Assembly (NCBI RefSeq): GCF_900218035.1
Contig: NZ_OBMR01000013.1
Location: 1-64,000 of the forward strand
Length of the DNA stretch: 64,000 bases
DNA from: Pseudobutyrivibrio ruminis DSM 9787
GTDB taxonomy: Bacteria > Bacillota > Clostridia > Lachnospirales > Lachnospiraceae
Reading direction: 5' to 3'
Of the stretch, positions 34,154 to 42,267 are shown in pieces (position 1 is the stretch's first letter; each line of letters begins with the position of its first letter). Both the position numbers and the translations under genes were made by a program. The notes beneath the pieces were generated by a model that had not been told where the DNA came from, did not search any database, and saw nothing but the letters and a program-made list of their open reading frames with translations.

Positions 34154-34798
34154 ATGAAGATTATTATGTTAGGTGCACCTGGTGCAGGCAAAGGAACACA
34201 GGCAAAGCAGATTGCTGCTAAGTATTCAATTCCTCACATTTCTACAGGTGATATATTCCGTGCCAACATTAAAAATGGTACTGAACTTGGAAAAAAGGCG
34301 AAGGAATACATGGATCAGGGTTTGCTTGTTCCAGATGAACTTACTTGTGATCTTGTAATGGACCGCATTGCACAGGATGATGCTAAGAACGGATTTGTAT
34401 TAGACGGATTCCCAAGAACTATTCCTCAGGCAGAAGCACTTGATGCTGCACTTACTAAAATTGGACAGTCAATGGATTATGCTATCGACGTAGATGTTCC
34501 AGATGAGAATATTATCAATAGAATGTCAGGTCGTAGAGCTTGTTTAAATTGTGGCGCTACATATCATATCGTTTCTATTCCACCTAAGAAGGAGGGCGTA
34601 TGCGATACATGTGGCAGCCAGTTAGTATTAAGAGATGATGATAAGCCAGAGACAGTAAAGAAGAGACTTGATGTTTATCATGATCAGACACAGCCTCTTA
34701 TTGAATACTATAAGGGTAAGGACATTTTGAAGTCTGTTGATGGAACTCAGCCTATGGAAAAGGTTTTTGAGGATATCACTGCTATTTTAGGAGCTTAA
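34154..34798 (+). CDS. adk: Adenylate kinase (zinc type)
   Basis: A 214-aa enzyme balancing ATP + AMP with 2 ADP. P-loop [12 protein letters not shown] (~7), the AMP-site FVLDGFPRT (~82) and a LID with a Cys4 zinc site (CLNCGATYH at ~130 and CDTCG at ~150), the Gram-positive form. GGAGGG precedes the ATG. It is in the usual secY-adk-map order. Confidence 0.98.
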   Translation: MKIIMLGAPGAGKGTQAKQIAAKYSIPHISTGDIFRANIKNGTELGKKAKEYMDQGLLVPDELTCDLVMDRIAQDDAKNGFVLDGFPRTIPQAEALDAALTKIGQSMDYAIDVDVPDENIINRMSGRRACLNCGATYHIVSIPPKKEGVCDTCGSQLVLRDDDKPETVKKRLDVYHDQTQPLIEYYKGKDILKSVDGTQPMEKVFEDITAILGA

Positions 34799-34799
34799 G

Positions 34800-35600
34800 A
34801 TGTCAGAAGTTATAACTATTAAAACTGATGAAGAAATTCAATTGATGCGTGAAGCTGGAAAGATTTTAGCACAGGTTCATGAAACGTTAGCTAAAGAAAT
34901 TCACGAAGGAATGTCTACATTAGACGTAGATCGATTGGGTGAAGAAGTAATTAGAAGCTATGGCTGTGAGCCAAATTTCAAAGGTCTTTATGGATATCCA
35001 GCAAGTGTGTGTGTATCCGTAAATGATGAAGTTGTTCACGGTATTCCTACTGACGACCATATCCTTGTTAATGGAGATATTGTTAGCTTGGATACAGGAG
35101 TTCTTTACAAAGGATACCATAGCGACGCTGCTCGTACAGTTGGTGTTGGAGAAATCAGTGAAGAAGCAAGGCTTCTTATTGAAAGAACACGTCAATCTTT
35201 CTTCCAAGGTATGAAATTTGCTACAGCTGGTAATCATTTATATGATATATCAGGCGCGATTGGCGATTATGCAGAGAGCTTTGGATACGGAGTAGTTAGA
35301 GACTTGGTTGGACATGGTATTGGTACTTCGCTTCATGAAGCACCTGAAATTCCAAACTTCAGACGAAGGTTTAGAAAAGGTCCAAAACTAATCAAAGGCA
35401 TGACACTTGCTGTAGAGCCAATGATAAACGCTGGTAGCTGTGATGTAGCTTGGATGGATGATGAATGGACAGTAGTTACAATGGATGAGTCATTATCTGC
35501 TCATTATGAAAATACAATTGTAATTACAGACGGCGCTCCTGAAATTCTTACACTGACACCTACAGAACTTGCAAATCCGGAGGGAAATAAATGGATTTAA
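34800..35600 (+). CDS. map: Type I methionine aminopeptidase
   Basis: A 266-aa enzyme that removes the initiator Met. The fold's two metal ions are held by SLDTGVLYKGYHSDAARTV (two Asp, ~96-108), GHGIGTSLHEAPEI (His, ~176), the TLAVEPMIN Glu (~205) and a final Glu in SAHYENTIVI (~240). It starts 1 bp after adk and overlaps the KOW gene by 10 bp. Confidence 0.97.
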   Translation: MSEVITIKTDEEIQLMREAGKILAQVHETLAKEIHEGMSTLDVDRLGEEVIRSYGCEPNFKGLYGYPASVCVSVNDEVVHGIPTDDHILVNGDIVSLDTGVLYKGYHSDAARTVGVGEISEEARLLIERTRQSFFQGMKFATAGNHLYDISGAIGDYAESFGYGVVRDLVGHGIGTSLHEAPEIPNFRRRFRKGPKLIKGMTLAVEPMINAGSCDVAWMDDEWTVVTMDESLSAHYENTIVITDGAPEILTLTPTELANPEGNKWI

Positions 35601-35857
35601 TGCTTGCAACATCTAAGGCTGGTCATGATAAGAAACAAATATACTTAGTTCTTAAAGAAGATGATGAGTATTGTTATCTTGTAAATGGAACAACTAAACT
35701 TGTTGCCAAGCCTAAAAAGAAAAAGAAAATTCATTTACAGCTAATAAAAAATATTCCGTCTGATGTTTTAGAAGAAGTAAAAGACATTGAAACATTAGAT
35801 GATGTATCAATAAAAAGAATTCTTAAAGTTTATAATAGGAGGAACAAAGATGTCTAA
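35591..35857 (+). CDS. KOW-domain RNA-binding protein (L14e-like)
   Basis: An 88-aa basic protein. It starts with ATG 35591 overlapping map, behind GGAGGG. It shows [20 protein letters not shown] (KOW-type strand, ~8-27) and a Lys-rich patch ([12 protein letters not shown], ~41). Genes of this type occur between map and infA in many Clostridia; a translation role is inferred from place and domain. It overlaps infA by 8 bp. Confidence 0.85.
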   Translation: MDLMLATSKAGHDKKQIYLVLKEDDEYCYLVNGTTKLVAKPKKKKKIHLQLIKNIPSDVLEEVKDIETLDDVSIKRILKVYNRRNKDV

Positions 35858-36068
35858 GGCAGATGTTATTGAAGTTGAGGGAGTGGTAGTTGAAAAACTT
35901 CCTAACGCTATGTTTAAGGTAGAGCTTGAAAATGGTCATCAGATTCTTGCTCATATCAGTGGTAAGTTAAGACAGAATTACATTCGTATCTTACCAGGTG
36001 ATAAGGTTACAATCGAAATGAGTCCATATGATCTTTCTAAGGGAAGAATTATTTGGAGAGATAAGTAA
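35850..36068 (+). CDS. infA: Translation initiation factor IF-1
   Basis: A 72-aa OB-fold factor that blocks the A site during initiation. [20 protein letters not shown] at the start and [20 protein letters not shown] at the end match the family. AGGAGG precedes ATG 35850. Confidence 0.98.
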   Translation: MSKADVIEVEGVVVEKLPNAMFKVELENGHQILAHISGKLRQNYIRILPGDKVTIEMSPYDLSKGRIIWRDK

Positions 36069-36085
36069 AAATAATTAAAAATTTG

Positions 36086-36114
36086 TTGACATACATTAAA
36101 ACGCCCGGTATACT
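36086..36114 (+). promoter_or_regulatory. Consensus promoter for rpmJ-rpsM-rpsK-rpsD
   Basis: TTGACA (36086-36091), a 17-bp spacer and TATACT (36109-36114). It is one of the strongest-looking promoters in the window. It shows that the alpha-type block can be transcribed independently of the upstream S10-spc block. Confidence 0.85.
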
Positions 36115-36133
36115 ATTAAACGGACGTTTTTAA
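36098..36133 (+). terminator. Hairpin terminator enclosing the -10 box of the internal promoter
   Basis: AAAACGCCCG (36098-36107) pairs with CGGACGTTTT (36121-36130), with one mismatch, then a T. The 13-nt loop contains the TATACT box. It probably ends read-through from infA, though the T-run is mostly within the stem. Confidence 0.65.
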
Positions 36134-36194
36134 GATGTTCAAATATAGATTGACCACAACCTTTGAATAAAAGGGCATGGAAAGGAGGAAAATC

Positions 36195-36308
36195 GTGAAA
36201 GTAAGATCTTCTGTAAAGCCTATGTGCGAGAAGTGCAAGGTCATCAAAAGAAAGGGTAGCATTCGTATTATCTGCGAGAACCCAAAGCATAAGCAGCGTC
36301 AGGGTTAA
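36195..36308 (+). CDS. rpmJ: 50S ribosomal protein L36, zinc type
   Basis: A 37-aa protein starting at GTG 36195, behind AAAGGAGG. It reads [20 protein letters not shown] and ends in the [13 protein letters not shown] tail. The C-x2-C...C...H zinc ligands are present. It is often missed because of its size. It is the first gene after the internal promoter. Confidence 0.97.
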   Translation: MKVRSSVKPMCEKCKVIKRKGSIRIICENPKHKQRQG

Positions 36309-36512
36309 TTCCTGTTTGTTTATGTAGCATTTTATTATGTGCGGCTGCAGTCTAAAGAGTATCTAATTTAGGCTGTTCATAATAAATAGGCCTATCATAC
36401 CGAGGCCAATTTGTTCCAGATATGGGTGTACACACATTTCAGGCCGAGTGATCGGAGCTGTATTACTTATATCGCTTATTAATAGTAGAAATTTATGGAG
36501 GTGTAAACACAC
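36309..36512 (+). other. rpmJ-rpsM spacer, possible regulatory RNA
   Basis: This 204-bp gap has no ORF. It contains CCGA/TCGG around GTGA (~36444-36455), paired GGCC segments (36392 and 36404 region), and ends in a strong GGAGG before rpsM. It is long for a spacer inside a ribosomal operon. Confidence 0.4.
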
Positions 36513-36881
36513 ATGGCTCGTATTGCAGGTGTAGATTTACCAAGAGACAAGAGAATTGAAATTGGTTTAACTTACATTTACGGAATCGGTAGAGTAAGCT
36601 CAAACAAGATTCTTGAAGCAGCTGGTGTAGATCCTAGCACACGTGTTAAGGATTTAACTGACGAAGAAGTTAAGAAGATTAGCACAGTTATTGACGAAAC
36701 TATGACTGTAGAAGGTGATCTTAGAAGAGAAGTAGCTCTTGATATTAAGAGACTTCAGGAAATCGGATGCTACAGAGGTATCCGTCATAGAAAGGGTCTT
36801 CCTGTTCGTGGACAGAAGACTAAGACAAACGCTCGTACTCGTAAGGGTCCAAAGCGTACAGTAGCAAATAAGAAGAAGTAA
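36513..36881 (+). CDS. rpsM: 30S ribosomal protein S13
   Basis: A 122-aa head protein contacting tRNA and L5. [33 protein letters not shown] and the basic tail [15 protein letters not shown] are canonical. GGAGG precedes the ATG. Confidence 0.98.
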   Translation: MARIAGVDLPRDKRIEIGLTYIYGIGRVSSNKILEAAGVDPSTRVKDLTDEEVKKISTVIDETMTVEGDLRREVALDIKRLQEIGCYRGIRHRKGLPVRGQKTKTNARTRKGPKRTVANKKK

Positions 36882-36916
36882 TTATATTCATAGAAAGAAA
36901 GTAGGTTAGTTTAATT

Positions 36917-37309
36917 ATGGCTAAAGTTGCAAAGAAGACAACAAAAAAGCGTGTAAAGAAAAACGTTGAACACGGACAGGTACATGTTCAGGCATCTTTC
37001 AATAATACTATCGTTACTATTACAGATGCTCAGGGTAACGCTCTTTCATGGGCAAGTGCTGGTGGTCTAGGATTTAGAGGTTCAAGGAAATCTACTCCTT
37101 ATGCTGCACAGATGGCAGCAGAGACAGCAGTTAAGGCTGCTTTAGTTCACGGTTTAAAGAGTGTAGATGTATTCGTAAAGGGACCAGGTTCAGGACGTGA
37201 AGCTGCAATCAGAGCAATCGATGCAAACGGCGTTCAGGTTCTTACAATCAAGGATGTTACTCCAGTTCCACATAACGGATGTCGTCCACCAAAGCGTAGA
37301 AGAGTCTAA
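36917..37309 (+). CDS. rpsK: 30S ribosomal protein S11
   Basis: A 130-aa platform protein. [19 protein letters not shown] (~23) and the C-terminal [18 protein letters not shown] are canonical. The ribosome-binding site (GTAGG) is weaker than those of its neighbours. Confidence 0.98.
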   Translation: MAKVAKKTTKKRVKKNVEHGQVHVQASFNNTIVTITDAQGNALSWASAGGLGFRGSRKSTPYAAQMAAETAVKAALVHGLKSVDVFVKGPGSGREAAIRAIDANGVQVLTIKDVTPVPHNGCRPPKRRRV

Positions 37310-37325
37310 TTAGGAGGGAAATCTA

Positions 37326-37919
37326 ATGGCAGTTAATAAGACACCAGTTCTTAAAAGATGTAGATCTCTTGATTTAGATCCTACATTTTTAGGATATGAT
37401 AAAAAGTCACGTAGACAGAAGAATAGAGGAAGAGGCAAGAAGTCTGAGTACGCTCTTCAGCTTCAGGAGAAGCAGAAGGCTAAGTTCATTTATGGCGTAC
37501 TTGAGAAGCCTTTCCGTAATTATTATGAGAAGGCTGACCGTCAGAAGGGTATGACAGGTGAAAACCTTATGACAATGCTTGAGAGCCGTCTTGATAACGT
37601 AGTATTCCGTATGGGATTTGCTCGTACAAGAAAAGAAGCTCGTCAGGTTGTTGATCACAAGATGTTCCTTGTAAACGGCAAGCCAGTAAATGTTCCTTCA
37701 TATCTTGTAAAGGCAGGCGATGTTATCGAAGTTCGCGAGAAGTCAAAGAGCCTTCAGAGATTTAAGGATATCGCAGAGGTTACAGCTGGTAGAACAACTC
37801 CAGAGTGGGTTGATGTTGATGCTGAGAACCTTAAGGGTACAGTTAAAGAGCTTCCTAATAGAGAGCAGATTGATGTACCAGTAGACGAGATGCTTATCGT
37901 CGAGTTATATTCAAAATAA
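37326..37919 (+). CDS. rpsD: 30S ribosomal protein S4
   Basis: A 197-aa primary 16S-binding protein. The S4 RNA-binding domain is clear ([20 protein letters not shown], ~87, then [20 protein letters not shown]). No Cys cluster is present at the N-terminus ([16 protein letters not shown]), so it is the zinc-free form. S4 is a translational repressor in many bacteria. An intrinsic terminator follows within 125 bp. Confidence 0.98.
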   Translation: MAVNKTPVLKRCRSLDLDPTFLGYDKKSRRQKNRGRGKKSEYALQLQEKQKAKFIYGVLEKPFRNYYEKADRQKGMTGENLMTMLESRLDNVVFRMGFARTRKEARQVVDHKMFLVNGKPVNVPSYLVKAGDVIEVREKSKSLQRFKDIAEVTAGRTTPEWVDVDAENLKGTVKELPNREQIDVPVDEMLIVELYSK

Positions 37920-37945
37920 TAATTATTAGTAAATGTTTACAAAAA

Positions 37946-37975
37946 GCACTTATACAAGCTTGCTTGTATAAGTGC
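37946..37975 (+). promoter_or_regulatory. Long perfect hairpin after rpsD
   Basis: GCACTTATACAAG (37946-37958) and CTTGTATAAGTGC (37963-37975) form 13 perfect pairs around a CTTG tetraloop. The following GATTTG is a poor T-tract, so it may be an RNA stability or regulatory element rather than a terminator. Confidence 0.65.
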
Positions 37976-38016
37976 GATTTGTTACAATTTTACTATGTGG
38001 CAATAAGTAATCTGAT

Positions 38017-38043
38017 GGAATATTTATTAAATATTCCTTTTTT
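38017..38043 (+). terminator. Intrinsic terminator/attenuator between rpsD and rpoA
   Basis: GGAATATTT (38017-38025) pairs with AAATATTCC (38029-38037) around ATT, followed by a run of six T. It lies 51 bp before the rpoA start. A weak TTTAGA-18-CATAAT promoter-like pair (38041-38070) lies downstream. Confidence 0.8.
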
Positions 38044-38093
38044 AGAGTCTAGTACATTAAGTTTCATAATTTATGAAATAAGGAGGCAATGTA

Positions 38094-39053
38094 GTGTTAA
38101 ATTTTGAAAACCCAAATATTGAAATCGTAGAGATTTCTGAGGACAAAAAATACGGCAGATTCGTTGTTGAACCCCTTGAGAGAGGTTATGGTATAACACT
38201 TGGTAATTCACTTCGCAGAATTATGCTTTCGTCTCTGCCAGGAGCTGCAGTTAGCCAGATAAAGATTGAAGGCGTTCTTCATGAGTTCAGTGCCATTCCA
38301 GGTGTAAAAGAGGATGTTACTGAAATCGTAATGAACATCAAGGAGCTTGCTATTAGAAATAATAGCTCTTCAGATGAGCCAAAGACAGCATATATTGAGT
38401 TCGAGGGAGAGGGAGTTGTTACAGCTGCTGATATCCAGGTTGACTCTGATATCGAGATTATCAATCCTGATCTTGTTATTGCACATCTTAATGGTGGTAA
38501 TGATTGCAAGCTTTACATGGAGCTTACAATTACAAAGAATCGTGGATATATCTCTGCAGATAAGAACAAAACTCCAGATACTCCAATCGGTAAGATTGCA
38601 GTTGACTCAATTTACACACCAGTTGAGCGTGTAAATATGACAGTTGAGGACACTCGTGTAGGCCAGGTTACAGATTATGACAAGCTTACACTTGATGTAT
38701 ATACAAATGGTACAATGGGTCCAGATGAAGCCGTTTCTATGGCTGCAAAGGTACTCAGCGAGCATTTAAATCTTTTTGTTAACCTTTCAGATGCTGCTCA
38801 GGATCTTAGCGTTATCGCTGACAAGCCTGATGATACAACAGGTAAGACTCTTGAAATGAGCATTGATGAGCTTGAGCTTTCAGTTCGTTCATACAACTGC
38901 TTAAAGAGAGCTGGTATCAACACAGTAGCAGAGCTTTGCGACAAGTCACCAGATGACATGATGAAGGTTCGTAACCTTGGTCGCAAGTCAATGGAAGAAG
39001 TAGAGCAGAAGCTTAGCGAGCTTGGTCTTTCACTTAGAATGGTAGAGGACTAG
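38094..39053 (+). CDS. rpoA: RNA polymerase alpha subunit
   Basis: A 319-aa subunit. The N-terminal assembly domain (~1-230) has [20 protein letters not shown] and [14 protein letters not shown]. The C-terminal domain (~250-319) has the DNA/UP-element-binding helix region [20 protein letters not shown] and [13 protein letters not shown]. It begins with GTG 38094 after AGGAGG. It is preceded by a terminator and followed by the tandem-hairpin element and rplQ. Confidence 0.98.
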   Translation: MLNFENPNIEIVEISEDKKYGRFVVEPLERGYGITLGNSLRRIMLSSLPGAAVSQIKIEGVLHEFSAIPGVKEDVTEIVMNIKELAIRNNSSSDEPKTAYIEFEGEGVVTAADIQVDSDIEIINPDLVIAHLNGGNDCKLYMELTITKNRGYISADKNKTPDTPIGKIAVDSIYTPVERVNMTVEDTRVGQVTDYDKLTLDVYTNGTMGPDEAVSMAAKVLSEHLNLFVNLSDAAQDLSVIADKPDDTTGKTLEMSIDELELSVRSYNCLKRAGINTVAELCDKSPDDMMKVRNLGRKSMEEVEQKLSELGLSLRMVED

Positions 39054-39083
39054 TTCGAGAGCATATAGTAACAGGAAATAATA

Positions 39084-39167
39084 CGTGACGGATAAGACCG
39101 ATGAGCACTGTCGCGCATGCCTTTCCATTAATCAAGTTACGGGGTAAGACCGATGAGCACCTGTAAC
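39084..39167 (+). promoter_or_regulatory. Tandem hairpins with identical loops upstream of rplQ (candidate new leader RNA)
   Basis: Hairpin 1: CGTGACGG (39084-39091) with CTGTCGCG (39108-39115). Hairpin 2: GTTACGGG (39136-39143) with CCTGTAAC (39160-39167). Both carry the same 16-nt core TAAGACCGATGAGCAC, while the outer stems differ in sequence and keep pairing (including G-T pairs). No reading frame uses the sequence. The element ends 22 nt before the rplQ ATG. Confidence 0.75.
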
Positions 39168-39189
39168 GCCAGCTATAAGGAGAAAAGAA

Positions 39190-39714
39190 ATGGCAAAGTA
39201 CAGAAAATTAAGCAGAACATCATCACAGAGAAAAGCTCTTTTAAGAAACCAGGTAACAGAGCTTCTTTATCACGGCAAGATCGTTACAACTGAAGCTAAG
39301 GCTAAGGAAGTAAAGAAGATTGCTGAGCACATCATTACTCTTGGTGTTAAGGAAAAGGATAACTTCGAAGAAGTTACAGTTCAGGCTAAGGTAGCACGCA
39401 AGGACAAAGATGGTAAGAGAGTAAAGGAAGTTGTTGATGGCAAGAAGGTAACTGTATACGATACAGTTGATAAGAAGATTAAGAAGGATTCTCCTTCAAG
39501 ACTTCACGCTCGTCGTCAGATGATGCAGGTTCTTTACACACCTACAGCTAAGGGTGCTAAGAAGAGCGAGACACACAAGGTTGATATGGCTAACTTTGTA
39601 TTTGATGAGATTGCTCCAAAGTATGTTGACCGCAAGGGTGGTTACACACGTATCGTTAAGATCGGACCACGTAAGGGCGATGCAGCTATGGAAGTAGTTC
39701 TTGAGCTTGTATAA
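39190..39714 (+). CDS. rplQ: 50S ribosomal protein L17, long form
   Basis: A 174-aa protein, against ~120 in most bacteria. The N-terminal core is canonical (YRKLSRTSSQRKALLRNQVT; ELLYHGKIVTTEAKAKEVK), as is the C-terminus (GGYTRIVKIGPRKGDAAMEV). Between ~residues 55 and 130 is a basic insertion (KVARKDKDGKRVKEVVDGKK; TPTAKGAKKSETHKVD). Some Clostridia carry such a long L17. AAGGAG precedes the ATG. Confidence 0.96.
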   Translation: MAKYRKLSRTSSQRKALLRNQVTELLYHGKIVTTEAKAKEVKKIAEHIITLGVKEKDNFEEVTVQAKVARKDKDGKRVKEVVDGKKVTVYDTVDKKIKKDSPSRLHARRQMMQVLYTPTAKGAKKSETHKVDMANFVFDEIAPKYVDRKGGYTRIVKIGPRKGDAAMEVVLELV

Positions 39715-39730
39715 TATATATTTGCTTTTT

Positions 39731-39758
39731 AAACCAGGACATTAGTCCTGGTTTTTTT
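39731..39758 (+). terminator. Terminator of the ribosomal gene block
   Basis: AAACCAGGAC (39731-39740) pairs perfectly with GTCCTGGTTT (39745-39754) around ATTA, followed by more T. It ends the ~17-kb block. Confidence 0.93.
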
Positions 39759-39900
39759 ATTGAAATAATAGATTCCATATGTATATTGCCTATGGTGAAA
39801 AATCTATAATATTATATAAAATGCTAAAATAAATACTATATTAAAAATAAAATGTGGTGTATTCTAAAAGCAAGAAAGAAATTAATGGGAGGTCTTAAGT

Positions 39901-41265
39901 ATGGCAGCTGATAGCACAAAGAAAATGACAGAAGGAAGCCCAATGAAGCTTATATTAGGGTTTTCCATTCCTATGCTTGCGGGACTTTTATTCCAACAAA
40001 TGTACAACCTTGTTGATACTATTATAGTTGGTCAAACATTAGGAGATAATGCATTAGCTGCAGTAGGTTCAACTGGATCTATTAATTTTTTAATCAATGG
40101 TTTTTGTATAGGAGTCTGTTCGGGTTTTGCAATTCCTGTTGCCCAACGATTTGGAGCAGAATCCTATGATTCGATGCGTAAGTTTGTAGGAAACTCAATA
40201 ATAATATCTGGCATATTTGCTCTTGCTATAACATTAGTAGTAAGTATCTTTTGTTATCAAATATTGGAGATTATGCAAACCCCAAATGATATTATCAAGC
40301 TAGCGTATTCCTATATTTCAATTATATTTTTCGGAATACCAGTTACTTTTTTGTATAATCTTACCGCTGGTATAATGCGTTCGCTAGGAGATAGCAAAAC
40401 GCCAACCTACTTCTTAATTATGGCAGCAGGAATCAATATTGTATTAGATATTGTTTTTATTATAGTTTTGGGAATGAGCGTAGATGGTCCAGCACTTGCA
40501 ACTGTGATATCTCAGTTTATTGCTGGCATAAGCTGTTTGATATATATGAAAAAGAAATTTCCGATTCTTAAGCTGGCAAAAAATGATTTAAAGCTAGGTC
40601 CACATCATACAGCAGTTTTAATATCAATGGGTCTTCCATTTGGCTTGCAATACTCTATAACAGCAATTGGCTCGGTTGTTCTACAGACTGCTGTTAATGG
40701 CTTAGGTACTGTCGCTGTAGCTTCTATGACAGCAGGCTCTAAAGTATCTATGTTTGTAGTATGTCCTTTTGATGCACTTGGAGGCACTATGGCCACATTT
40801 GCAGGTCAAAATGTTGGCGCAAAAGATATCCAAAGAGTTCGAAAAGGTGTATGGACAGCGCAGATGTTAGGAACGATATATGCAATACTCATCTTTATAG
40901 TATTGTTCTTTAGTGGAAGTACAATCTTAAGGTTATTTACATCTACGGACATTGTTATTAAACAGGCTAGAATGTTCTTATTGGCAAATAGTATTACCTA
41001 TACTTTGCTTGCAGGAGTTAATATATTTAGATTTGCAATCCAGGGAATGGGATTCTCCACATTTGCGGTATTTGCAGGTGTAATGGAGATGATAGCTCGT
41101 ATATTAGTAGCATTTACTTTGGTACCTATGATAGGCTTTAGCGGAGCTATATGGGCCAGTCCTGTAGCATGGCTTTTTGCAGACCTGTTCTTAGTGCCAG
41201 GATTCTATTATTGTTGTAAAAAATTAACTGATAAATATGGAGGAGATAAAGTAATCCACATTTAG
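39901..41265 (+). CDS. MATE family efflux transporter
   Basis: A 454-aa pump with 12 predicted helices. It shows PMLAGLLFQQMYNLVDTIIVG (~25), SLGDSKTPTYFLIMAAG (~163) and, in the second half, GGTMATFAGQNVGAKDIQRV (~297). It is distinct from the pump at 20482 and belongs to the common Firmicutes group near NorM/DinF. GGGAGG precedes the ATG. Alone on its transcript; no regulator gene is adjacent, so the substrate is unknown. Confidence 0.92.
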   Translation: MAADSTKKMTEGSPMKLILGFSIPMLAGLLFQQMYNLVDTIIVGQTLGDNALAAVGSTGSINFLINGFCIGVCSGFAIPVAQRFGAESYDSMRKFVGNSIIISGIFALAITLVVSIFCYQILEIMQTPNDIIKLAYSYISIIFFGIPVTFLYNLTAGIMRSLGDSKTPTYFLIMAAGINIVLDIVFIIVLGMSVDGPALATVISQFIAGISCLIYMKKKFPILKLAKNDLKLGPHHTAVLISMGLPFGLQYSITAIGSVVLQTAVNGLGTVAVASMTAGSKVSMFVVCPFDALGGTMATFAGQNVGAKDIQRVRKGVWTAQMLGTIYAILIFIVLFFSGSTILRLFTSTDIVIKQARMFLLANSITYTLLAGVNIFRFAIQGMGFSTFAVFAGVMEMIARILVAFTLVPMIGFSGAIWASPVAWLFADLFLVPGFYYCCKKLTDKYGGDKVIHI

Positions 41266-41332
41266 TGTTTGATAATTAACAAACGAATTGTCTGAAAAAT
41301 ACAAAATAAATACAAAATTATGCAAAAATACT

Positions 41333-41362
41333 TTTACATTTTTCCTGAGATTTTGATACAAT
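41333..41362 (+). promoter_or_regulatory. Promoter of the SDR gene
   Basis: TTTACA (41333-41338), an 18-bp spacer and TACAAT (41357-41362), ~28 bp before the ATG. The A-rich region upstream has a repeated AAATACAAAAT. Confidence 0.68.
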
Positions 41363-41389
41363 GGCATAAAATTAAAGGAGGAAGTTTTT

Positions 41390-42169
41390 ATGGAGAAAAA
41401 GTATTTTGATTTATCAGGTCAAGTAGCGCTTATTACAGGGTGCTCATCAGGGCTTGGCGTACAGATGGCCAAGGCATTGGCAGCCCAGGGATGTAATATA
41501 GTAGCAGTTGCCCGTCGCCAGAATCTTATTGAAGAGGTGGCAAAAGAGATTTCTGACACATTCGGTGTTAAGGCTATTGGAGTTCCTTGTGATATCACGG
41601 ATACTGAGAAAGTAAATGCTGCAGTAGATACAGTCCTTAAAGAGTTTGGCAGAATTGATATTTTAATTAATAATGCTGGTACAGGATCAGGAGCAACACC
41701 AGCAGAGGATGTTGAAGATGCTCAATTTGAAGGAGAAGTAGCCATTGATTTGACAGGTAGTTTTAAGATGGCCAGAGCCATTGCTAAAAAGGCTATGATT
41801 CCTGCTGGATATGGCCGTATTATAAATATTGCTTCTATGTATGGCTTAGTTGGAAATAATATTGCTCCAGCAGCTGCATACCACGCTGCAAAGGGCGGTG
41901 TTGTAAATCTCACAAGAGCGCTTGCATCAGAGTGGGGAAATAAGGGAATTACAGTGAATGCTATTTGCCCAGGATACTTTGAAACACCACTTACAAAAGA
42001 AATATTGGATAGTGAGTTTTTCCAGCAATATGCAAAGACTATGATTCCTCTTAACAGATATGGTAAAGAGGGCGAGCTAGACACAGCAGCAATTTTCCTT
42101 GCATCTCCAGCAAGTACATATGTTAATGGTGTAATTCTTCCAGTTGATGGCGGATATACATGTATGTAA
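41390..42169 (+). CDS. Short-chain dehydrogenase/reductase
   Basis: A 259-aa classical SDR with a Rossmann fold. The cofactor motif is TGCSSGLG (~16), then NNAGTG (~91), the catalytic Ser in NIASMYG (~147) and the YHAAKGG Tyr-Lys pair (~164). The VARRQN segment after beta 2 suggests NADP(H). It resembles gluconate 5-dehydrogenase and 3-oxoacyl-ACP reductase branches; the substrate cannot be fixed. AAGGAGG precedes the ATG. It is monocistronic with its own promoter and terminator. Confidence 0.9.
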   Translation: MEKKYFDLSGQVALITGCSSGLGVQMAKALAAQGCNIVAVARRQNLIEEVAKEISDTFGVKAIGVPCDITDTEKVNAAVDTVLKEFGRIDILINNAGTGSGATPAEDVEDAQFEGEVAIDLTGSFKMARAIAKKAMIPAGYGRIINIASMYGLVGNNIAPAAAYHAAKGGVVNLTRALASEWGNKGITVNAICPGYFETPLTKEILDSEFFQQYAKTMIPLNRYGKEGELDTAAIFLASPASTYVNGVILPVDGGYTCM

Positions 42170-42171
42170 TC

Positions 42172-42199
42172 AATATGGGCCTGGTGGGCCCATATTTTT
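42172..42199 (+). terminator. Terminator of the SDR gene
   Basis: AATATGGGCC (42172-42181) pairs perfectly with GGCCCATATT (42187-42196), followed by further T. Confidence 0.92.
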
Positions 42200-42206
42200 G
42201 TTCTTG

Positions 42207-42235
42207 TTGACTTTAGTGATTAAAAGTGCTAAAGT
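42207..42235 (+). promoter_or_regulatory. Promoter with overlapping operator-like dyad for the ABC transporter operon
   Basis: TTGACT (42207-42212), a 17-bp spacer and TAAAGT (42230-42235). ACTTTAG (42210-42216) and CTAAAGT (42229-42235) are perfect inverted repeats spanning -35 to -10, as a repressor site would. Confidence 0.68.
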
Positions 42236-42267
42236 ACTTCAAAGAAGAATAATCAGGAGGGGAAAAC

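Noticed and set aside
42200-42267. Possible T-box or tryptophan attenuator before the ABC transporter
   Set aside because: The leader is far too short, with no T-box sequence or terminator; only the promoter dyad is visible.
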